NCBI RefSeq assembly: GCF_002982135.1
Contig: NZ_CP019981.1
Location: 1,674,001-1,738,000, forward strand
Length of the DNA stretch: 64,000 nucleotides
Reading direction: 5' to 3'
Source of the DNA: Pediococcus inopinatus
Lineage (GTDB): Bacteria > Bacillota > Bacilli > Lactobacillales > Lactobacillaceae
Shown: positions 47,601 to 56,500 of the stretch, piece after piece
How positions within the stretch are numbered: the first letter of the stretch is position 1
Layout of the letters: every line of letters starts with the position of its first letter
Notes under the pieces: model-generated
Databases searched by the model: none
Told to the model about the DNA's origin: nothing
Seen by the model: only the letters and a program-made list of their open reading frames with translations
Program-made: the position numbers and the translations under genes

Positions 47601-49164
47601 TAAAAAGACCGATCTTAACTATATTGATTCGACACTCTTCTAAAACTTTGCAAAGGTACAATATACCTTTTCTCTGGATCTTAACTATATTGATTCGACA
47701 CTCTTCTAAAACATCCGCGTGGATCGTCTAGCTCACCCCGCAGATCTTAACTATATTGATTCGACACTCTTCTAAAACCATTGCCTTTAGCCAATTCTCC
47801 TGCGTAAGGATCTTAACTATATTGATTCGACACTCTTCTAAAACAAAAATGAAGATGAAAAGTTATTACTAACTGATCTTAACTATATTGATTCGACACT
47901 CTTCTAAAACCTACTGAAAGATGACATCGATCCGACATGTGATCTTAACTATATTGATTCGACACTCTTCTAAAACGTGATTGCGTTCTTACCAGATCGT
48001 TATGATGATCTTAACTATATTGATTCGACACTCTTCTAAAACACTTCGCTCTGCGTTCACTAAAGTAAACTCGATCTTAACTATATTGATTCGACACTCT
48101 TCTAAAACACTGATTGGAGTGAGAGTCCAAGAGTCTGCGATCTTAACTATATTGATTCGACACTCTTCTAAAACGCCTTTTGATAGTAATACTAACATGT
48201 GGCAGATCTTAACTATATTGATTCGACACTCTTCTAAAACCCGGAACTTTTCTACATCGATTGCATTAAGGATCTTAACTATATTGATTCGACACTCTTC
48301 TAAAACTACTTTGCTAGCAATTAAGTCAGCAGTCTGGATCTTAACTATATTGATTCGACACTCTTCTAAAACAGTTTTGGAGCGCACCTAATTAATGGAA
48401 CGGATCTTAACTATATTGATTCGACACTCTTCTAAAACCGTGAAATATAGATATAATTATAAAATACTGATCTTAACTATATTGATTCGACACTCTTCTA
48501 AAACTCAGGTGCTTATGGCTTGCCACAATCATTGGATCTTAACTATATTGATTCGACACTCTTCTAAAACTTCCCAATCCGTTTTTATCGTGAGTAACCA
48601 GATCTTAACTATATTGATTCGACACTCTTCTAAAACTAGTGTCTGTTCTTGACGGAATCAGCATCAGATCTTAACTATATTGATTCGACACTCTTCTAAA
48701 ACTCACTTGCTTGTACATCTAAAATATTACTCGATCTTAACTATATTGATTCGACACTCTTCTAAAACTATGAAACATGCGAGTGACGAAGTCCATGAGA
48801 TCTTAACTATATTGATTCGACACTCTTCTAAAACTACGAATATTCAAGATTAACTCACGTGTTCGATCTTAACTATATTGATTCGACACTCTTCTAAAAC
48901 ACATAAAGGCAAAAAACTCGTTATCAGTTTGATCTTAACTATATTGATTCGACACTCTTCTAAAACATAACCTTGTTAGAACAACAATGTTTAGCGGATC
49001 TTAACTATATTGATTCGACACTCTTCTAAAACGACATGATTCTAGCAGACTTACCTTATGGCGATCTTAACTATATTGATTCGACACTCTTCTAAAACGT
49101 TCAATTCGGCTATCATTAGATTGCATGGGATCTTAACTATATTGATTCGACACTCTTCTAAAAC
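44641..49164 (-). CRISPR. Type II-A CRISPR array, 69 repeats and 68 spacers
   Basis: Repeats of 36 bases recur every 66 bases without exception: the first starts at 44641 and the last at 49129, which is exactly 68 periods, so all spacers are 30 bases. In the transcribed (minus) direction the repeat begins GTTTTAGAAGAGTGTCG and ends ATAGTTAAGATC. The leader-proximal end is at 49164 beside csn2; the repeat at 44641-44676 has lost its last four bases (CTCA instead of GATC on the plus strand), as expected for the oldest, terminal repeat. One spacer occurs twice (45205-45234 and 45337-45366), and two others (45535-45564 and 45931-45960) are near-identical. The 66-base period is a multiple of three, so the array reads as long false ORFs on both strands. 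Confidence 0.99.
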
Positions 49165-49194
49165 CGTTTTTTTGCAATGCTACTCTCATAAGTA
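49165..49194 (-). promoter_or_regulatory. Very short CRISPR leader remnant between csn2 and first repeat
   Basis: Only 30 bases separate the csn2 stop from the first repeat. The leader end read toward the array is GTAGCATTGCAAAAAAACG; neither of the published II-A leader-end motifs that I recall (ATTTGAG, CTACGAG) is present at the junction. The functional leader must extend into the csn2 coding sequence or be unusually short. Confidence 0.6.
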
Positions 49195-49866
49195 TTAGTA
49201 ACGCCAATCAACAAAATCCTGATCAACGTAGTAATAGCGGCATTCATCAAATTCTTCATGATTATCTATTTCTGAGAATTCAATAAACAAAGTGTTCAAA
49301 TCAAGGGTACTAATTAACCTCACCAATTCATTAAATTGGCTGACACTGAGATAATTTCGTACACCAGTTAAGACTAATATTTTAGACTCTTTTAATTCTG
49401 AAGCAGTTTTTAATACAGTTTCTATTATACCATATGGATCCCTATTTAAAGCACTTACAAAGCCAACATCACAGTATTTAACTAACTTAGCTGGATCAAA
49501 TTCACTATCCACTTTTAACGGAAGATCCAAGGAAAACGTTGCATCAAAGATCAGTGATTTCAATTGGTTATTAATCTCAGTCAATTTCATTCGGGTCTCA
49601 TCATCTAATTTTGTGGCTATCTGTTTTTGCAACTGGCTTTGAAACATTTTATTTAAGTCAGCTTCAACAAATGCATCCCCTATCCATTTCACAGCCTTCT
49701 CATTTTCAACTAACTTAAATTCATCATCACTTATTTTTATGGAATCAGTATACCCTTTTAGGCCCGAAACTAAGTCAGTGTATACTTCCTGATTACACGT
49801 CTCCAGTAGGGTTGGCTTGGTTGTATTGATAATAATCGGTTTAAATGGATAATACGTTAGGTTCAT
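49195..49866 (-). CDS. csn2: CRISPR adaptation protein Csn2
   Basis: 223 residues, normal for Csn2. DNA-end-binding ring protein needed for spacer acquisition in type II-A. Seen: MNLTYYPFKPIIINTTKPTLLE at the start, DDEFKLVENEKAVKWIGDAF, FSLDLPLKVDSEFDPAKLVKYCDVGF, and KILVLTGVRNYLSVSQFNELVRLI near the end. Its ATG overlaps the cas2 stop (ATGA). It fixes the subtype as II-A. Confidence 0.95.
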   Translation of the reverse strand: MNLTYYPFKPIIINTTKPTLLETCNQEVYTDLVSGLKGYTDSIKISDDEFKLVENEKAVKWIGDAFVEADLNKMFQSQLQKQIATKLDDETRMKLTEINNQLKSLIFDATFSLDLPLKVDSEFDPAKLVKYCDVGFVSALNRDPYGIIETVLKTASELKESKILVLTGVRNYLSVSQFNELVRLISTLDLNTLFIEFSEIDNHEEFDECRYYYVDQDFVDWRY

Positions 49867-50168
49867 ATAATAATTGTCCTTTCTGCGGAATTTCGAACAT
49901 CTTTTTTAAATTCACCAGTAATAAAATTCATGCTATTGTATTGTTTTTCAGTTACCATTAAGGTCTGAATCAGCCCATCAGGTGGTGAAAAAGTGGCAAT
50001 CCGCTTTTCCATTAAGTTGGCGCTTTTCTTGTCTACACAAACGCGGACGTAAATTGAATACTGAATCATCAAAAATCCTTCGTTCAACAATGCCTTTCTA
50101 AATTTCCGATAATTGCGACGATCTTTACTCGTTTCAACCGGTAAATCAAACATGACCATTAATCGCAT
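49863..50168 (-). CDS. cas2: CRISPR-associated Cas2
   Basis: 101 residues from the ATG at 50168 (MRLMVMFDLPVET), which follows GAGGTATCGAATA; the frame is open for five more codons upstream. Seen: LMVMFDLPVETSKDRRNYRKFRKAL and FLMIQYSIYVRVC, the ferredoxin-like core with the conserved Asp. Overlaps the cas1 end by 23 bases and csn2 by four. Forms the integrase complex with Cas1. Confidence 0.96.
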   Translation of the reverse strand: MRLMVMFDLPVETSKDRRNYRKFRKALLNEGFLMIQYSIYVRVCVDKKSANLMEKRIATFSPPDGLIQTLMVTEKQYNSMNFITGEFKKDVRNSAERTIII

Positions 50169-51048
50169 TATTCGATACCTCACTTATTTCCACCTCAATC
50201 TTGATATTGTCTGTCTCACCACTCAAATACTTTAAACAATTAGTTACATGCTTTGAGATCGCATTTCTTAATATTGTATTCTCGCCGTTGTATTTCATTT
50301 CAATATCCAATAATCCTACTAAACCAAATTTAATATCAGGGGTAAATTCATTAAATTGCTTTTGTTTTACCCACCAATCAATAATTGGTCGAAAGGGTTC
50401 CATTAAATCTGATCCCAAATTAAAATTATTTTCTTGACTATGGTGATGAATTCCCAATTGCGTTAAATAACCATTAGTTACTATTTCACGATTAACAGCA
50501 GACAGAATAATGGCATAACCATAATTTAAAGCCGCATTTACGGGACTAAAATCTCGACGCGAAGACTCGGATTCAAACAACAGCGAAAAATACTTGCGCG
50601 CCACTACTGCCTCACGATTTGTAACGTCATCCACTTCCAACTTAGCAAGTTCATCTTTTAAATCTTGGGTCTCAATTTTTAAAGATTCAGCTACATATAT
50701 CTGATTAGTTATTTTCTGTATAACTATTTTTGTCCATAACGATATTTTTCGTTCCTTATCCCAATTAAACTGTATCTGTAGTAATTGTGGATCGCGATTA
50801 TTTGGATAATAATCCATAGTTTCTGTTACAGGTTCACCGCTGTTATCCGTAAAAATCACTTTGCTTTGATGTTTAGCTAGTTCACTAATTACGGCACTTG
50901 TTATTACCGCTCTTGTCGTGCTGATTAACAATATTTGAATATCACTAACTGGAATTTGATTAGTCCCGTCTTGTGTTTGAACAACCACACAATGACCGGA
51001 ATAAGAAATCTTAGCATGTTGAGTCACAACCACTGTTCGCCATCCCAT
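50146..51048 (-). CDS. cas1: CRISPR-associated endonuclease Cas1
   Basis: 300 residues. Seen: MGWRTVVVTQHAKISYSG, VPVSD-like IPVSDIQILLISTTRAVITSAVISELAKH, the helical catalytic part REAVVARKYFSLLF (conserved Glu), INAALNYGYAIILSAVNREIVTNGYLTQLGIHHHSQENNFNLGSDLMEPFRPIID with the conserved His and Asp/Glu. Spacer integrase. Its start is 217 bases from the cas9 stop, and that gap holds the tracrRNA on the other strand. Confidence 0.97.
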   Translation of the reverse strand: MGWRTVVVTQHAKISYSGHCVVVQTQDGTNQIPVSDIQILLISTTRAVITSAVISELAKHQSKVIFTDNSGEPVTETMDYYPNNRDPQLLQIQFNWDKERKISLWTKIVIQKITNQIYVAESLKIETQDLKDELAKLEVDDVTNREAVVARKYFSLLFESESSRRDFSPVNAALNYGYAIILSAVNREIVTNGYLTQLGIHHHSQENNFNLGSDLMEPFRPIIDWWVKQKQFNEFTPDIKFGLVGLLDIEMKYNGENTILRNAISKHVTNCLKYLSGETDNIKIEVEISEVSNNAINGHV

Positions 51049-51061
51049 AAAATTCTCTCCC

Positions 51062-51090
51062 TTGTTTTGTAAACGCTAATATGATATTAT
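51062..51090 (+). promoter_or_regulatory. Probable tracrRNA promoter
   Basis: TTGTTT at 51062-51067, 17-base spacer, TATTAT at 51085-51090. It would start transcription near 51097, right at the hairpin before the anti-repeat. Confidence 0.6.
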
Positions 51091-51096
51091 TCTTTT

Positions 51097-51259
51097 GTTG
51101 AGTTCGACACACTCAATATTTTAACTATATTGATTTGACGCTCTGAGTTAAAATCAAACAAAGCTTCGGCTGAGTTTTATCTTTTGAGGCCGCTATCGGC
51201 CCATACATATTTTATTCAAGAAAAGCTATTGACGGTTATCAAACCACCAATAGCTTTTT
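51097..51259 (+). ncRNA. tracrRNA, between cas1 and cas9 and antisense to the cas operon
   Basis: The anti-repeat at about 51119-51155 (TTAACTATATTGATT..GACGCTCT, bulge GAG, TTAAAATC) copies the plus-strand repeat with two differences, both of which keep G-U pairing to the crRNA. After it come the nexus AAAGCTTCGGCTGAG, the second nexus-like stem GAGGCCGCTATCGGCC, and a terminator AAAGCTATTG...CAATAGCTTTTT at 51221-51259. The AAAGCTTCGGCTGAG element is the double-stem nexus type known from Lactobacillus Cas9 systems. Ahead of the anti-repeat is a small hairpin TTGAGT-TCGACAC-ACTCAA (51098-51116) whose loop shares TTCGACAC with the repeat. Ends are inferred, not mapped. Confidence 0.9.
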
Positions 51260-51265
51260 GTATGC

Positions 51266-54200
51266 TTACTTAATTTTGTTTAGTTGAACCCGATGTTCAA
51301 ATAATCCGGTTGCCGACTGATGGATAAGCTGGGCCTCTCCACTAAGAGAAAGACCAGCTCCTTTTTGTAGAAATCCAAATGGAGATTTAATTCCCAAATT
51401 TGACAAATCTGTAACTGAAGCATTGGCATGTAGTCCCTGTAAGATTCTATTAATAACTTCTCTTTTCCCAACATTTATTAATTTGCCATTTTTATAAATG
51501 TTTTTGATTGGCAATTTTAAAAACTTGTTTTTCCCATTTGTTATACTATTTCTGAACCCTCTATTGTCATATAACGGAAAATATTTATTCATACATAAAA
51601 CAATCTCATCGTATACATTATCCAATTTTTTATTTTCTGATTCTTCATCACTACCTTCATCTTTGATACCTGGATTATTGATAGTTTGTACTGATTCTTT
51701 TGATAAGACAAGTTGTTCAGCGTTATAGGGAAGTGTATCACTTCCAATCATAAATAATTGTCCATTATCATTAACCAGCTGTTGATACTTAACTTTTGGC
51801 ACAATAATATCAAATTTATCCACTGTCTCAGTAATTTCACCGGTTTTCTTATTTTCCTTTTGATGCGTAAATTGTGGCTTCAAAACACCATACAATTTGT
51901 CTTGTTCTTCTTGTGAGCCTTGCCTTACGCCAGCCATCTTGGCCAAAACAGCGGTCGGAACCCCCACAACTTTATAACTAATTTTTTTACCTTTTGTAAC
52001 TTTCACTATAGTCATATAAGCTAACGTTCTCCCCGTGTACCCACCATATATTTCAGTAGGTTTATCAGATTTTATAGGGATTAATTTCTTGCTTCCTTGT
52101 CCGCTGGCTTTATCGTCACTAGCTTTATAAACTGTCTGATTATATAAAGCCCCGCGACGTTCACTAACCTCATGAGAAATAAGAATCTTTTTATACGCAA
52201 ATAAATGACGAATATATGCAATATCTTCGTTTTTATTCCATAATATTTCTCCAGTTTCTTTATCGATTACTTGGTCTTCATGTTTCAAGTCATAGATAAA
52301 GTTAAAGCGTCTTAGCTTTATTTCCTTTTGTGTAAACTTCTTAAAATCACCGTAAACAAAGTATGACCTCAATTTTGGATAACGTTTCAGAAGATAATTC
52401 CCCATAAACGCTGCCAAATAGGCATCAAAAGCATGATGATAATCATTTACATCACGATTCTTTAACAATTCAAAATCTTCACGCATTTGATGAGACAAAT
52501 CGGCCTTGACAGAAATGATTTGCGTATTTTCTTTATACTCATCAGCCAAAATATTCACGGCTAATTTTATAACCTGACGTGTCTCCACCAATTGACGATT
52601 AATAAAGCCATTTTCGGTATACTTGTTAATATTTTCGGGATTCATAGTCAAATTTCGATATTTGCCTTTTGATATTAATCCTTGTTCCTTCATTCTTTCC
52701 CAAGTTACACGCATCTTCGCACCAAAAAGCTCATTAGGAACAGCATCTGACTTACGTCGATTCTTTTCTGCATCCGTCAAAACACGATTATTTAACGAAT
52801 CATCCTTAACAAAAGCTTGAGGAAGAATATGATCAATGTCGTAGCGTGAAAGATTATCAATGTTGATTGGTTCTCCACTATACATATCTACTCCGCCCTG
52901 CATGAAGTAAAGGAATAAACGATCTTTGAAATCACGTTTATTAGTAATCGCATCTTTCAGTTCTTCTCTAACATTAGCGCCTACTAACTCATTTGACGCT
53001 TTCTCATAAGCCGCTTCAACTTGTCTTTGACGCTGTACAGATCTACGTGGATTGCGCTCTTCTCCTTTCGCAAATTCCACATGAATCTTAGTAGGTGCCT
53101 GGCCATGCATAGCGTTCTGAATATCATGAACGACTAACAAGATTTGGCGAATAGCCTTTTTATTCTGTGGAGATGTGTAAAGATCATTAATGACATCCTG
53201 TGAATCATTATTTTGGAGTGCGTTTTGATTAGCATCCTTAATTAACTTAGCAAAATCTGAATCAGCCTGAATTTGCATGAAGTTTTCATTACCAATCCAG
53301 AGAAGATCCATAATGTTGCGATGCTCAGAATTTTGTAAGCCTATTAATAGCTTGCTTGATAGTCTGCCCCATCCTTGATAACGCTTAGTTGCTAATTTAT
53401 CTTTTTGCTCGTCTGTCAACCAGGCCAGATCATTTAATTTAGCACGGTAAATTTTCTTATCTTCAAAAATTGTTGACCATTCAATAATTTTTTCTAAGTC
53501 TGCTTGTCGATCATTTTCATCAACTAATTTCGCACCAAAAATGCCACAGAAATCATTATAGGTACTTAACCCGCTATTGAATCGTTTTTCGTCTGCTAAG
53601 CCTTCAATAAGCGGTCGTTTAGAATACTGTCCTTGTGCAACAAGATAATCTTGAAGATGCTTGATTGTCACGTTCTTAAACTTTTTAAACAAATCATTGA
53701 AAATTTGTTGTTTCAATTCAACAGAAATTGGTTTGCGATCAATTCGAATTTTGTTCAATTCATTCAAGACTTCAAATCTTTGATATAACAAACTTTGTGA
53801 TGGCAATACATCTTCACCCAACAAATAAGTATCCGTCGTAGTCATCCGTTTAATAAATTGATTGGCCGTTGCCATACGGTCGACTTTTTGATCAAAGTTC
53901 CATGGCGTAATATTGCCACTCTCTTTACGAATCATCCAGGCAAATTCAGCACCTGATTGTTTCTTTTGAGCCTCTGCAGTAATCATGGGACCAACATAAT
54001 ATGGCACTCTAAATGTAACTAACTCATCTAGTTTATATTTGGCAAGCTGTTGCCGTTTCTTATCAGGATTAGGATTCAATTCTGCTAACCAAGGATAATA
54101 CTCTTTTTGATTTTCGATAATCTGATCTAACTCTTGTTGTTGTAACTGATGCGGGATCGAGCCATTTGCCTTGGTTCGTTGCTTTGGCATAAAAATATCT

Positions 54201-55402
54201 TGATCAATATAAGTTTGAATTTCACTAGCTTCCACAGACTCATCCAAATTAGATTGAATTTGTTTATAAAACTCATCCTGGGTTAAAACTTTACCTTTCA
54301 CACCATCAACATACCCATCGTATGCTGCACGAAGATTCTTGGCTTTCTTGGTATCTGTCATACTATTAATTAATTTTTTTAGCAGTGTCAAATGTTTCTT
54401 ATGCAGGTCATATTTTGCAACCATTGCTTGTGATAATGTATGATTTTCAGGAACAATTGCAGATAATGTGATTCCAGAGTATAAACTACGCAGAATCTCA
54501 ACAATTGCGCGCCCGTCATCCGTCATTTGTCCATCAATCTTAGCTAAATCATCATCTATGCTTTCAGAATCAAACGTGATCGTCCATTCTTTTGCAGCTT
54601 CTTTGTCCACTTCTACATTAGCAATTATATTTAGCTTTGCCTTATTTCCAAGAATGGCTTTTAATACTTCAGTTGCAACAGCCTTATTTTGCTTCTCAAC
54701 TTCTTTGTCTTCAGACGTTTGATAAACATCGTCAACTAAGGATCGTTGTCGATCAGATCGGCTTCGTTTGCTGTCCAACAAAACTGCTTTAATTTGCTCT
54801 AAATTATCTATTCGAAATTCAATTGAATCGTCAGGGAAAACACGTTGATATATATCATTTAAATCTTCGAATTTTTGGTCCAAATCAAGCTTACCCACTT
54901 GAAAATTATTAGCAGGCGTGGCATTTAAAAAGTGGCCTCGAAACTTGACAATATGGTGAATTGCCAAATAAATTTCACGAATGTCAAATCTTTGATGTTC
55001 GGTCATCAATGCATTACGCAAATGATAGATTGTTGGGTATTTTGTATAAAAATCCTTATCCGAACGATCATTAAATAAGATATCCCCTGAATATTGTTTT
55101 TTACTATCTTTAGGAGATAAATTAGATTCTTTTAACCGAATAAAGAATGCTTCATCCACGGGAGTTATGTACGAATCAAAGATTTCACGTAATAACTTTA
55201 AGCGCCAGCGACGGCGACTCAGGCGACGCCGTGTAGTTCGAAAAGCACGTCGATCGGCAGCCGGCTTTCCCTCATCAAATAGACGCACCCCAATCGCATT
55301 TTTACCTTTTACGCGCATGACATGGTTATTTTCATCGACCACCGCAAAGCCAATTGAACTCGTTCCAATATCTAATCCGATACTATAGTCCTTATTTTTC
55401 AT
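51266..55402 (-). CDS. cas9: Type II-A Cas9 RNA-guided nuclease
   Basis: 1378 residues. RuvC-I YSIGLDIGTSSIGFAV with D11; arginine-rich bridge helix about 56-80 (RAFRTTRRRLSRRRWRL); helical recognition lobe to about 730; RuvC-II IHVEFAKGEERNPRR with E776; HNH domain around SRYDIDHILPQAF with H858; RuvC-III YHHAFDAYLAAF with H990 and D993; PAM-interacting C-terminal part to the end. All catalytic residues are present, so it is predicted active. GGAGGATGAATT precedes the ATG. The stop is six bases from the tracrRNA terminator hairpin, which probably serves both strands. PAM cannot be read from the sequence. Confidence 0.98.
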   Translation of the reverse strand: MKNKDYSIGLDIGTSSIGFAVVDENNHVMRVKGKNAIGVRLFDEGKPAADRRAFRTTRRRLSRRRWRLKLLREIFDSYITPVDEAFFIRLKESNLSPKDSKKQYSGDILFNDRSDKDFYTKYPTIYHLRNALMTEHQRFDIREIYLAIHHIVKFRGHFLNATPANNFQVGKLDLDQKFEDLNDIYQRVFPDDSIEFRIDNLEQIKAVLLDSKRSRSDRQRSLVDDVYQTSEDKEVEKQNKAVATEVLKAILGNKAKLNIIANVEVDKEAAKEWTITFDSESIDDDLAKIDGQMTDDGRAIVEILRSLYSGITLSAIVPENHTLSQAMVAKYDLHKKHLTLLKKLINSMTDTKKAKNLRAAYDGYVDGVKGKVLTQDEFYKQIQSNLDESVEASEIQTYIDQDIFMPKQRTKANGSIPHQLQQQELDQIIENQKEYYPWLAELNPNPDKKRQQLAKYKLDELVTFRVPYYVGPMITAEAQKKQSGAEFAWMIRKESGNITPWNFDQKVDRMATANQFIKRMTTTDTYLLGEDVLPSQSLLYQRFEVLNELNKIRIDRKPISVELKQQIFNDLFKKFKNVTIKHLQDYLVAQGQYSKRPLIEGLADEKRFNSGLSTYNDFCGIFGAKLVDENDRQADLEKIIEWSTIFEDKKIYRAKLNDLAWLTDEQKDKLATKRYQGWGRLSSKLLIGLQNSEHRNIMDLLWIGNENFMQIQADSDFAKLIKDANQNALQNNDSQDVINDLYTSPQNKKAIRQILLVVHDIQNAMHGQAPTKIHVEFAKGEERNPRRSVQRQRQVEAAYEKASNELVGANVREELKDAITNKRDFKDRLFLYFMQGGVDMYSGEPINIDNLSRYDIDHILPQAFVKDDSLNNRVLTDAEKNRRKSDAVPNELFGAKMRVTWERMKEQGLISKGKYRNLTMNPENINKYTENGFINRQLVETRQVIKLAVNILADEYKENTQIISVKADLSHQMREDFELLKNRDVNDYHHAFDAYLAAFMGNYLLKRYPKLRSYFVYGDFKKFTQKEIKLRRFNFIYDLKHEDQVIDKETGEILWNKNEDIAYIRHLFAYKKILISHEVSERRGALYNQTVYKASDDKASGQGSKKLIPIKSDKPTEIYGGYTGRTLAYMTIVKVTKGKKISYKVVGVPTAVLAKMAGVRQGSQEEQDKLYGVLKPQFTHQKENKKTGEITETVDKFDIIVPKVKYQQLVNDNGQLFMIGSDTLPYNAEQLVLSKESVQTINNPGIKDEGSDEESENKKLDNVYDEIVLCMNKYFPLYDNRGFRNSITNGKNKFLKLPIKNIYKNGKLINVGKREVINRILQGLHANASVTDLSNLGIKSPFGFLQKGAGLSLSGEAQLIHQSATGLFEHRVQLNKIK

Positions 55403-55603
55403 AATTCATCCTCCGTTACCTCTATGATAGTTATATGATACCGCTCTCTTTGCTGCTTTCATACTTTTTTATATATTTTCTTCATAAAACACACCTTGAA
55501 TTTAAGCTTGCTTTTAATGTGTCCTTTCTCCTCATTCTAATTCTTTCATGACTCCTGTATAATAAAGTGCAAACGGATACAATAACGACAAGGAGGCGCA
55601 GTA

Positions 55604-56500
55604 ATGCTAGAAGTACAAAATTTAAACAAGAGCTTTGGTCAAATGCAGGCCGTTGAAAACGATAATTTCACCATTAATGATGGAGAAATTCTCGGTCTGA
55701 TCGGTCAAAACGGGGCCGGAAAAACCACTACATTTCGCATGATCTTGGGGTTGTTAAAGCCCGATTCTGGTTCCGTACTCTGGAATGGACAACCTTTTAC
55801 ACGCAAAGATCAAGATATCGTTGGTTTTTTACCGGAAGAACGCGGTTTATACCTCAAAATGAGTGTCGAAGAACAGGTTGTTTACTTTGCTGAACTTCGT
55901 GGACAAAAACCGGCTGTTACCAAACAAAAACTGGATGATTGGATGCAGCGGTTTGCAGTCAAAGGGAAGCGGACCGATAAAATTAAGGATTTGTCCAAAG
56001 GCAATCAGCAAAAGGTACAATTGATTGCGACACTTATTCACGATCCAAAGCTAGTGATCTTAGATGAACCTTTCAGCGGCCTTGATCCGGTTAATGCTAG
56101 TCTTTTAGAAGATGGAATTGAACGGCTTAAGAACCAGGGAGCTACCATTATTTATTCCTCTCATGATATGGGCAATGTTGAAAAAATTAGCGATAAGTTG
56201 CTGATGTTGCGCCAAGGAAAAACAGTTTTAAATGGTGCTACCAACGCTATTCGGGAAAGTTTTGGCGATACCCGCATTTTTCTTCAATCCCCTCTCACCA
56301 AAAGTGAGCTGCTCTCCATCGAGGGTGTGCTAGAGGTTAAAAAACATCAAACTGGATTTGAAATTACTTTAGCTAATGCTGACGTCGGCAAAGAAGTTTT
56401 TGCGGCCGCCACAACGAACGGCTACATAAAAGAATTTTCTCAACAACCACCCACATTAGATGAAATTTTCCGTATGAAAGCAGGTGTGTCGCATGAATAA
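55604..56500 (+). CDS. ABC transporter ATPase (NatA-like)
   Basis: 298 residues. Walker A GLIGQNGAGKTTTFRMILGL, Q-loop GFLPEERGLYLKM, signature DLSKGNQQKVQLIATLIHDP, Walker B LVILDEPFSGLDPVN, and switch SSHDMGNVEKI. C-terminal extension of about 75 residues as in NatA/YhaQ-type exporters. AAGGAGGCGCAGTA precedes the ATG, and TATAAT at 55558-55563 is a likely -10 box. Overlaps the permease gene by eight bases. Divergent from cas9; marks the other edge of the CRISPR-Cas block. Confidence 0.92.
   Translation: MLEVQNLNKSFGQMQAVENDNFTINDGEILGLIGQNGAGKTTTFRMILGLLKPDSGSVLWNGQPFTRKDQDIVGFLPEERGLYLKMSVEEQVVYFAELRGQKPAVTKQKLDDWMQRFAVKGKRTDKIKDLSKGNQQKVQLIATLIHDPKLVILDEPFSGLDPVNASLLEDGIERLKNQGATIIYSSHDMGNVEKISDKLLMLRQGKTVLNGATNAIRESFGDTRIFLQSPLTKSELLSIEGVLEVKKHQTGFEITLANADVGKEVFAAATTNGYIKEFSQQPPTLDEIFRMKAGVSHE

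Noticed and set aside
44953..48652. Long ORFs on both strands encoding repeats of ILTILIRHSSKT or VLEECRINIVKI
   Set aside because: They are CRISPR repeats read through in frame, because repeat plus spacer is 66 bases, a multiple of three. There are no ribosome binding sites and the units coincide exactly with the array.
51167..51259. Hairpins between cas1 and cas9 as a second small CRISPR array
   Set aside because: Only one repeat-like unit is present, it is altered in the anti-repeat manner with bulge and G-U pairs, and nexus and terminator follow. It is the tracrRNA.
44566..55603. CRISPR-Cas locus as part of a prophage or integrative element
   Set aside because: No integrase, transposase, att-like direct repeats or phage genes are seen at either edge; housekeeping-type genes flank it directly.
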